From DAOTXK01 sp034435395 (GTDB taxonomy: Bacteria > Chloroflexota > Anaerolineae > Aggregatilineales > Ch27), in assembly GCA_034435395.1 (NCBI GenBank), contig DAOTXK010000265.1, positions 1 to 11,335 of the forward strand: DNA of 11,335 nucleotides, given 5' to 3'. Within the stretch, counting starts at the first letter, position 1, and each line of letters begins with the position of its first letter. The notes under the pieces are model-generated. The model made no database searches. It was not told the origin of the DNA and saw nothing but the letters and a program-made list of their open reading frames with translations. This document shows positions 1-5,182 of this stretch, one piece after another. Made by a program: the position numbers and the translations under genes.

Positions 1-88
1 GGTATACACACACCCGTCCGTCGCCCCAGGTGATACGCAGTTCCCCAGCCTGCCGATCAAGGTCGATAGCCGCCGGACGTGGGCCCAT
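1..88 (-). CDS. DUF971 domain protein, N-terminal part (runs off left edge)
   Basis: A leftward reading frame opens with ATG at 86-88 and stays open to the window edge, giving 29 residues. Seen: the translation has a short N-terminal lead and then ELRITWGDGRVCVY. That matches the start of the DUF971 domain, the small fold also found at the N terminus of gamma-butyrobetaine hydroxylase, where a 'W-D-G' strand is followed by Tyr-Pro and then a 'LR' motif. Stand-alone DUF971 proteins are about 90-120 aa. Some are encoded near Fe-S cluster or Mrp/ApbC genes, but their role is unsettled. The start lies 13 nt after the stop of the helix-hairpin-helix gene on the same strand, so the two are probably cotranscribed. 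No strong Shine-Dalgarno precedes the ATG, so translational coupling is possible. The family call rests on a short match; the truncated C terminus could not be checked. Confidence 0.65.
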   Translation of the reverse strand, partial: MGPRPAAIDLDRQAGELRITWGDGRVCVY

Positions 89-101
89 CGCTGCCGCTTG
101 C

Positions 102-527
102 CTAACCCGCCGCCCGGCGGCCCGCCTGGCCAATCCAATCCTCGGCCTTGATGCGATCCCCGGTGACGCGCACGCCCTCGGCCTTTAGCCGGGCAGCCAC
201 CTGTTCCGGGTCTTGTGCCGCCAGCTGCCCATAGGTCATGATCCCCAAAGCTTGCAGGGCCGCGGCATATTTCGGGCCAATGCCGTCAATCCGCGTCAGG
301 TCATCAGGCGTCACCGAGCCAGGCTCCTCAGCCACCGCTTCGGCGGGCGGTGGCGACAGGGGAATGCTGAGTTCAGCCGGCTGGCGGCGAGGAAGGCGCA
401 CGGCATATTCGGCCGCTTCCTCCTGCCCGCGCCACAGCCGCATCAGCCACCAGGCCAGGACGACGCTTACCCCCAGGCCAGCCACAAACAGGCCCAGCGC
501 CGGTATCAGTCTGGACATACGAGACAT
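102..527 (-). CDS. Membrane-anchored helix-hairpin-helix protein
   Basis: A protein of 141 aa if it starts at the ATG at 525-527. A GTG at 534-536 would add three residues and an ATG at 516-518 would remove three; none has a clear Shine-Dalgarno. Seen: one hydrophobic segment near residues 7-28 followed by WRGQEE suggests a single N-terminal membrane anchor. A Pro/Ala/Glu-rich spacer comes next, then a C-terminal domain from about residue 74. That domain carries LTRIDGIGPKYAAALQALGI, a textbook helix-hairpin-helix motif of the kind found in DUF4332-like proteins and at the end of some ribosomal or membrane proteins. Such motifs usually bind the DNA backbone non-specifically or pack against protein; which applies here cannot be told. 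It is the first gene of a leftward unit with the DUF971 gene, expressed from the promoter at 562-590. Confidence 0.72.
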   Translation of the reverse strand: MSRMSRLIPALGLFVAGLGVSVVLAWWLMRLWRGQEEAAEYAVRLPRRQPAELSIPLSPPPAEAVAEEPGSVTPDDLTRIDGIGPKYAAALQALGIMTYGQLAAQDPEQVAARLKAEGVRVTGDRIKAEDWIGQAGRRAAG

Positions 528-561
528 AGCCCACACCAGTTTCTAGGCCATTGGTTACTGG

Positions 562-590
562 ATTGTAAACTCCTGGCGACCACCTGTCAA
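562..590 (-). promoter_or_regulatory. Near-consensus sigma-70-type promoter for the HhH/DUF971 unit
   Basis: On the minus strand, TTGACA (585-590) and TACAAT (562-567) are separated by exactly 17 nt. The -35 is a perfect consensus and the -10 matches 5 of 6. Transcription would begin near 555, leaving a leader of roughly 20-30 nt before the ATG at 527. Confidence 0.75.
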
Positions 591-686
591 AATTCACCAA
601 CCACCAAAGCGCATCACTACGCCAGACTGTACAGCTGAGTAGACTTTTCACAGTAAGCCACTACTACCAACCGCTTAACCTCAGAT

Positions 687-715
687 TTGCCTTATGCCAT
701 CAGGTTACGTATACT
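687..715 (+). promoter_or_regulatory. Promoter of the BTAD regulator gene
   Basis: TTGCCT (687-692) and TATACT (710-715) are spaced by 17 nt. The -10 matches consensus at 5 of 6 positions and the -35 at 4 of 6. Downstream, an AT-rich stretch and a purine-rich Shine-Dalgarno (AGAAGAGG, 744-751) lead to the ATG at 758. The box lies about 100 bp from the divergent promoter on the other strand, so one regulator bound between them could affect both. Confidence 0.6.
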
Positions 716-757
716 GAACATATATATGCAGCCGGCTAAGGTTAGAAGAGGCCGTCT

Positions 758-2035
758 ATGAAATTAGAGAGTATGGTCACCAGCAGTTACGACGCTTTCT
801 TCAAATACGCCTCTGACGTCGGCATGATCTTGTTGCACCCCCGCAGTCGGTATCGCTCCATCCTGGTGGCTCGGCTGATCCACGCCCCCCACCTGAACAC
901 CCTGTATTACGCGATGGGCCCGGATGACGTAAATGTCCCGGCCTTTTTGTCCGGCCTGACTCACAATCTGTCCCACCAGCACCCCAATTTCGGGCACAAC
1001 CTGAATCTCGTGCCAGGGCCGATGGGGGAAGGCGCGATGCAACCCTGGCTGGAAGCCCTGGCGGCTGATCTTAATGAATGGACGGACCAGCCCTTCCTGC
1101 TCATTCTGGACGAGTACGACCGTTCGGACAGCGCGGACGACATTCAACGGTTCATCGAACTGCTGGCCCCCTTGCTGCCAGGGCACTGCAAGCTCGTGAT
1201 CAACAGCCGGACGTTGCCCCGTCTCCCCTGGTTATCGCTGATTGCCCGCAACCAGGCCATCATTCTGGAAGATGAGCATCTGATCTCAGATGACTTTTAC
1301 AATCTCCGGCATGCGGAAGACGCCCCCTGTTTGGAAGTCACCGCCCTGGGGCCAGGCTATGTATCCCTTGACGACACGTTGATCACCACCTGGGAAGGCC
1401 ACCTGCCGCGTCTGCTGTTTTTCTTCGCCCTGGATCGTCCCACGGTCACGCGGTCGGAAATCTGCCAGGCTTTTTGGCCCGAACTGGATATTGAACAGGC
1501 GGTCAACGTGTTCCATGTCACCAAACGGCGGCTTCACAAGGCGCTGGGCGAGGACATTCTGGTGCACGAACAGGGCTATTACCGGGTCAACCCGTCGCTG
1601 AACGTGCTGTACGATGTGATGGACTTCGTGGGCGCGCTGGTCAAGGGCCGCGCCGCGCCGCCGGAAGATAAGGTCGGTTACTGGCAGCAGGCGATCAATC
1701 TCTACCGGGGCCCCTTCCTGCAGGGACATACCGATCACTGGATCGAATCTCGCCGGGCCGATTTTCGCAGCGGTTACATGGAGGCCATCACCGAAATGGC
1801 CGAAGTGCGCTACCAGCAGGGCTACAAAGAACACGCCCTCCGGCTTTACCTGCGCGCCCTGAGCGAAGACCTGACCCAGGAAGACCTGCATCGCCGGGTC
1901 ATGACGTTATTTGTGGAGATGGGCCGCCGCAGCGAGGCCGCCGCCCACTTCCAGAAGAGCCAGCGCGAACTGAAGACCCAGGGCAAACGATTCTCCCCGG
2001 AGATGGAAACCATTTACCGGGAAATCATGTCCTGA
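758..2035 (+). CDS. MalT/SARP-like regulator: degenerate NTPase, winged helix, BTAD
   Basis: A 425-aa predicted transcriptional regulator. Seen: residues about 10-180 resemble the AAA/STAND ATPase module of MalT-type regulators, with a Walker B strand FLLILDEYD (113-121) and a later strand with VINSRT typical of that module. The Walker A loop is degenerate: the expected GxxxxGK[ST] position reads HPRSRYRS (27-34), without glycines or the lysine. Residues about 192-279 form an OmpR/SARP-type winged helix (TRSEICQAFWP, then a recognition helix with VFHVTKRRLHKALG and a wing ending GYYRVN). Residues about 283-425 are a BTAD helical-repeat domain, usual partner of that winged helix. By family knowledge it is a DNA-binding activator; target and signal are unknown. 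The start has a good ribosome binding site (744-751) and its own promoter. ATP hydrolysis looks unlikely from the sequence. Confidence 0.82.
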   Translation: MKLESMVTSSYDAFFKYASDVGMILLHPRSRYRSILVARLIHAPHLNTLYYAMGPDDVNVPAFLSGLTHNLSHQHPNFGHNLNLVPGPMGEGAMQPWLEALAADLNEWTDQPFLLILDEYDRSDSADDIQRFIELLAPLLPGHCKLVINSRTLPRLPWLSLIARNQAIILEDEHLISDDFYNLRHAEDAPCLEVTALGPGYVSLDDTLITTWEGHLPRLLFFFALDRPTVTRSEICQAFWPELDIEQAVNVFHVTKRRLHKALGEDILVHEQGYYRVNPSLNVLYDVMDFVGALVKGRAAPPEDKVGYWQQAINLYRGPFLQGHTDHWIESRRADFRSGYMEAITEMAEVRYQQGYKEHALRLYLRALSEDLTQEDLHRRVMTLFVEMGRRSEAAAHFQKSQRELKTQGKRFSPEMETIYREIMS

Positions 2036-2056
2036 CCGGCAGTCACCCCATACCAT

Positions 2057-2088
2057 CAGACCGCCTGCTGGTCTGGGCAAGCGGTCTG
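2057..2088. terminator. Weak bidirectional hairpin between regulator and tRNA-Arg
   Basis: An 8-bp perfect inverted repeat, CAGACCGC (2057-2064) with GCGGTCTG (2081-2088), lies between two converging genes. The inner copy GGTCTG (2070-2075) can pair instead with 2057-2062, so two alternative hairpins exist. Neither strand has a T-run after the stem, which makes a classical intrinsic terminator doubtful. Its placement between convergent ends is the main support. Confidence 0.35.
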
Positions 2089-2099
2089 GTTCGTCGCGA

Positions 2100-2172
2100 C
2101 GCCCCCTGAAGGATTCGAACCCTCGGCCAACTGCTTAGAAGGCAGCTGCTCTGTCCACTGAGCTAAGGGGGC
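2100..2172 (-). tRNA. tRNA-Arg (anticodon UCU)
   Basis: A 73-nt leftward cloverleaf. The acceptor stem GCCCCCT pairs with AGGGGGC, the D arm is GCTC...GAGC, the anticodon loop is CTTCTAA with anticodon TCT at 34-36, and the T arm has GGTTCGAATCC. The discriminator base is G, and the 3' CCA is not encoded because the next bases are TCG. Stem pairing is complete apart from one G-U in the anticodon stem and one in the T stem. It reads AGA and, through wobble, AGG codons, which are probably infrequent in this GC-rich genome. A clear promoter lies 12 nt upstream of the 5' end. Confidence 0.96.
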
Positions 2173-2184
2173 GGTGGTGGCTGT

Positions 2185-2213
2185 ATTGTACGAAGCGGCT
2201 CCCCCGCCGTCAA
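2185..2213 (-). promoter_or_regulatory. Promoter of tRNA-Arg
   Basis: On the minus strand TTGACG (2208-2213) and TACAAT (2185-2190) are spaced by 17 nt, each one mismatch from consensus. The tRNA 5' end follows 12 nt after the -10 box. The promoter begins right after the stop of the 142-aa gene upstream, so the tRNA can be transcribed alone or by read-through. Confidence 0.75.
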
Positions 2214-2225
2214 GCGGCCAGAAGC

Positions 2226-2654
2226 TCAGGGCACATACGGGCGAATCCCTTTATAGACCTGTTGGCCGCTCAGGGTCCGCAGAATGGTCAGCGGTGGGCG
2301 GTTGATGCGCTCCGCCAGCTCGAGCGGAGTCAGCGGCACGTTGTTGTTCGTCAGGAAGACACGAAACACGGCATCGACGAGCGAGGTCGGCGGCGTGACA
2401 TAGGCAGGATCGCGGGCCGCTTCCTGCAACGCCATACGCAGGGCATCCACCCGGTGAACCTCTGCCGTCTCCGGATCGACCCAGTCCGACTCCTCCCCGG
2501 CGTCGCGGTCCTGGAAGTAAGCCTGCTGCTCCGGCAGCAGTTGGGCGATCATGCTCACCCGCAAATCCTGGTCGGACCGTTCCCACCACTCGTAGTCAAT
2601 ATGAAACTTGGTATCCAGGGTCGGTTTTACGCGCCGCCCACTCACTGAAACCAT
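2226..2654 (-). CDS. Uncharacterised 142-aa protein with C-terminal winged-helix-like segment
   Basis: I do not recognise a named family. Seen: the protein is soluble, with no signal peptide or membrane segment. The N-terminal half is rich in acidic and aromatic residues (FHIDYEWWERSDQDLR near 17-32) and contains two amphipathic helices. The C-terminal part, about residues 91-138, reads as a small helix-turn-helix: a helix SLVDAVFRVFL, then PLTPLELAERINRPPLTILRTL, then a short wing. The pattern 'TPxELAxRxxRxxxTILRTL' is typical of winged helices that sense or bind nucleic acid, but the match is structural guesswork. The ATG at 2652-2654 has a GAGG-type ribosome binding site about 10 nt upstream. 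It follows the 550-aa gene by 56 bp on the same strand, suggesting the two proteins are made and act together. Confidence 0.7.
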   Translation of the reverse strand: MVSVSGRRVKPTLDTKFHIDYEWWERSDQDLRVSMIAQLLPEQQAYFQDRDAGEESDWVDPETAEVHRVDALRMALQEAARDPAYVTPPTSLVDAVFRVFLTNNNVPLTPLELAERINRPPLTILRTLSGQQVYKGIRPYVP

Positions 2655-2710
2655 CGCGCGTTTTCCTCAAATAATGGGGCCGCCATCCCCGAAACCATCG
2701 GGCCTACAGG

Positions 2711-4363
2711 CTAACTGTCCTGCTGAATACGCCAATAATGTCCCCCAACGGACACAAATTCGGGCTGCGATTCGAGGGCGGCCAGAATGGGCCCCGGCGG
2801 GCAACGCCGCACAACATTGACAGCACTATACAGAGTCTTGACATGGACCGTGGCCTGGGGAGTCAGGCGGGCCAACTCCGGCAGTATCTCCCGGATGATC
2901 TCCACCAGGCTGCGGCGCTGGTCACGGGTGGCTTTCCAGATTTCGTCCACCTTGTTCAGGTCGTCCGTGCCCAACACCATCAAATCATCGTATGACGCGC
3001 CGATGGAGCGCTTCTGATTCTGATAGCTGATGCGCCCATCTTGCGGGACCAGCAACCGAATCCACTCGGTGCGGGGACGGTAACCGTCGAAGTCCACCAG
3101 AAACTGTCCCGGATCGTCGGTGCTGGCCACCCTCACAAACGCGCCAATGGGCAGCTTATGGAAACGGTAGAAACGATCCAGCCCCACCACATAACGGGCC
3201 TCGCGCACCACCCACCCCTCATATTCCGTGCCGGTCTTGCCATCCACCAACGTAATCCGGATGCGCGCCGCCTCGTAAGCCGTGGGAAACATCGCGGACA
3301 GGCTGGCGGTCAGCGGCAGGGTGCCGACCCGCCGGTGGGGGTATATCAGCGTCAGCGTGACTTCGCGGGGAGGGATCTCCGGTTCAGGAAGCAGCGAAAA
3401 CTCATCGGCGATCTCAGCCTCCAGAGCAACCGACTCGGGAGACAGTAAATCGCGGTTGTAGGGAATGGGATCGTAGAGCAGCCGCTCCGGGGTCTGACGA
3501 ACTTCTTCCGGCTCCAGCCGCCGGAGATACCAGCGGATGAGACCTGCCGGCCCTACCTCATCAAATCGGTTGTCCTGATAAAGCTTGTGATTCAGGGCGA
3601 ACTGCTGCAACGTAGGGTTGATCTCTTTCGGCAGGTCCAGGACCGGCAGGATGGCTTCCGCCCCCAGCGGCCCGCCACCATTCATATCCAGGACGGCTTC
3701 CGCCAGATTGACCTGCCCCTCATCGATGGTCGGCAGCAACGACTTGAGGAACCACTGACCGCCGACGTAAACGACATCCTCCTCGGCCTTCAACCGGGCG
3801 ACAATTTTTTCGGTGATGGACCGTCCATACTCGGCCAGCAGCGCCTCTGTGTCCACCGGCTCCAGCAGTTGCGCCACCGACTGCCCGTTCACCTCCAGAT
3901 TGAGGACATGCGGCGTGCCCAGGTCACAGGCGAATTCGCGCCGAACTTTATTGCCGAACTCCACTTCGATAACGGTGAATTCGCCGTGCTCAGGGCTGGA
4001 ACCGGGCCGAATTCCCACGACCTCGCCCACCTCGAACCGCAACGCCGAGAATACCAGCTTCTGCCCCACGTCATAGTGATTTTTGGGCTGGAACAGTTCA
4101 CCCTCAGCCAGCCGTTGACGCCAGACTTCTTCCTCCAGACGCACCCGTCGTTCCACGAACAGGCGCGCCAGATCGCGACTGCTCAAGGGCTTTTCACCTT
4201 CCAACATCACGCTGAAAAGGTGCTCGATGTCGGCGTCAGTCACTTGCAGGGATTCAGTCCAGTAACGTGGGGTCAGGGTTTGGCGCCCAAACAAAGACAG
4301 TGCCTCCAATTGCGGGGCCTCGGTATTGCGGAGAAGAAACAGCCATAGATCAGGGTATGACAT
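2711..4363 (-). CDS. Uncharacterised 550-aa protein with repeated winged-helix-like segments
   Basis: A large soluble protein without signal peptide or membrane segments, and not a family I can name. Seen: (1) residues about 40-75 form a helical HTH-like element (DIEHLFSVMLEGEKPLSSRDLARLF). (2) About 92-150 is a beta-rich part with YDVGQKLVFSALRFEVGEVV and FTVIEVEFG, perhaps an SH3/KOW-like barrel. (3) Around 190-290 a winged-helix-like unit includes VVYVGGQWF (197-205) and RFDEVGP (266-272). (4) A second beta-rich block spans 335-440. (5) A C-terminal unit ends with FVSVGGHYWRI, echoing the VxVGGxW of unit 3. The 'helices then wing with VGG/VGP' pattern resembles HARE-HTH modules. Inference: a nucleic-acid-associated scaffold working with the 142-aa protein just downstream. 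No Shine-Dalgarno precedes the ATG; a TATAAT box sits 2 nt upstream, so the start is less certain than the gene. Confidence 0.72.
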   Translation of the reverse strand: MSYPDLWLFLLRNTEAPQLEALSLFGRQTLTPRYWTESLQVTDADIEHLFSVMLEGEKPLSSRDLARLFVERRVRLEEEVWRQRLAEGELFQPKNHYDVGQKLVFSALRFEVGEVVGIRPGSSPEHGEFTVIEVEFGNKVRREFACDLGTPHVLNLEVNGQSVAQLLEPVDTEALLAEYGRSITEKIVARLKAEEDVVYVGGQWFLKSLLPTIDEGQVNLAEAVLDMNGGGPLGAEAILPVLDLPKEINPTLQQFALNHKLYQDNRFDEVGPAGLIRWYLRRLEPEEVRQTPERLLYDPIPYNRDLLSPESVALEAEIADEFSLLPEPEIPPREVTLTLIYPHRRVGTLPLTASLSAMFPTAYEAARIRITLVDGKTGTEYEGWVVREARYVVGLDRFYRFHKLPIGAFVRVASTDDPGQFLVDFDGYRPRTEWIRLLVPQDGRISYQNQKRSIGASYDDLMVLGTDDLNKVDEIWKATRDQRRSLVEIIREILPELARLTPQATVHVKTLYSAVNVVRRCPPGPILAALESQPEFVSVGGHYWRIQQDS

Positions 4364-4365
4364 TT

Positions 4366-4393
4366 ATTATAGCGTCCGATCACCCTTTTGCAA
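4366..4393 (-). promoter_or_regulatory. TTGCAA-N16-TATAAT box abutting the 550-aa gene start
   Basis: On the minus strand TTGCAA (4388-4393) is followed after 16 nt by a perfect TATAAT (4366-4371). Only two bases separate the -10 from the annotated ATG (4361-4363). Normal spacing would put the transcription start just inside the coding region, so either the transcript is leaderless with unusually short spacing or translation starts further in. Confidence 0.5.
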
Positions 4394-4471
4394 CCGTTCA
4401 AGTGCTGGCGCTCACCTGATCCATATATCCTCAAGTAGCACCTGCACTCCGAATCCGGTAGCAGCCGTAGG

Positions 4472-4499
4472 CATAGTAGACAGCCGTGTCTCCCCTATG
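4472..4499. repeat. Imperfect 28-nt inverted repeat upstream of the receiver gene
   Basis: CATAG (4472-4476) pairs with CTATG (4495-4499), and inside it AGACA (4478-4482) pairs with TGTCT (4487-4491) around a GCCG loop, with a 1/3-nt internal bulge. It lies 71 nt upstream of the receiver ATG in the divergent intergenic region. It could be an operator or a leader hairpin. No convincing -35/-10 pair was seen on the plus strand in this 200-bp gap. Confidence 0.3.
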
Positions 4500-4570
4500 G
4501 TAGACTATCAACGAGAGAGTACACCAATGGTGTAACAGCGTTTGACAGTCGGGTGGAGGCGCAAAAGGCC

Positions 4571-5020
4571 ATGGCTCCAGCGGAGACAGGCGCCACAAAG
4601 GTCGTATGCATCGAAGACGAGCCAGAGATGATCGAACTGGTGAAGCTCATCCTGGAAAAAAAAGGGGTCGAAGTGATCGGCGCACCAGGGGGACGAGAGG
4701 GCCTCGAAGTGATAGCCCGTGAGCGACCTGATCTCGTGTTGCTCGATCTGATGATGCCGGATATGGATGGATGGGAAGTCTACCAGCAGATGAAGGCCCG
4801 GCCAGAGATGCAAAACATCCCGGTTATCGTCGTAACGGCCAAAGCACAAAGCATTGACAAAGTCTTGGGACTGCATATTGCCAAAGTAGACGATTACATC
4901 ACCAAACCCTTTGGTCCCACGGAACTGGCCGAGAGCGTCCGGCGCGTTTTGCAGCACCATGCCTCCGCCAACCCCACCCGCGCCCGGCCAGAGCGCACGC
5001 TCAACGACACCAAAGTTTAG
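4571..5020 (+). CDS. Single-domain response regulator (CheY-like receiver)
   Basis: A 149-aa stand-alone receiver. Seen: the acidic pair E15-D16 in IEDEP, the phospho-acceptor D59 in LLDLMMPDMDG, the switch threonine T89 in VVTAK, and the conserved lysine K112 in YITKPF, so all key residues are present. After about residue 130 only a short polar tail follows, with no DNA-binding or enzymatic output domain. By family knowledge such proteins pass phosphate or change partner binding. No histidine kinase is in the window, so its partner is encoded elsewhere. I chose ATG 4571 because GGAGG (4555-4559) precedes it, though at a long 11-nt spacing. A GTG at 4553 would add six residues but lacks a ribosome binding site. 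The gene ends before a good terminator and looks monocistronic. Confidence 0.93.
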   Translation: MAPAETGATKVVCIEDEPEMIELVKLILEKKGVEVIGAPGGREGLEVIARERPDLVLLDLMMPDMDGWEVYQQMKARPEMQNIPVIVVTAKAQSIDKVLGLHIAKVDDYITKPFGPTELAESVRRVLQHHASANPTRARPERTLNDTKV

Positions 5021-5052
5021 TGAGCAACGTTGTCTTTCCAACCACCAGATAG

Positions 5053-5083
5053 GGGCTCCTGGGACCACAGGCGCCCTCTTTTT
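5053..5083 (+). terminator. Intrinsic terminator after the receiver gene
   Basis: GGGC (5053-5056) and CCTG (5058-5061) pair with CAGG (5068-5071) and GCCC (5073-5076), with one internal T-C mismatch and a 6-nt loop. A run of five T (5079-5083) follows. It lies 33 nt after the stop and separates the receiver gene from the LysM operon. Confidence 0.75.
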
Positions 5084-5182
5084 ATGAACTGGCGCAACCG
5101 GGCGACTCTGTCCATAATGATGCTCAACTATAGCTTCGGGCACCTTTATACGCCGTTGCGCGTGTCCACAGGGGAGTAACTG

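Noticed and set aside
2100..2172. tRNA-Arg as an integration site for a genomic island
   Set aside because: No integrase gene or obvious direct repeat of the tRNA 3' end was seen nearby, and flanking genes look native in base composition.
3587..4348. Rightward open frame of 253 codons inside the 550-aa gene
   Set aside because: Rich in Gln/Arg/His with no recognisable pattern; the leftward frame has regular helix/strand periodicity and a partner gene.
4542..4547. TTGACA as a -35 box for the receiver gene
   Set aside because: The matching -10 position (about 4565-4570) reads AAGGCC and would lie at the start codon.
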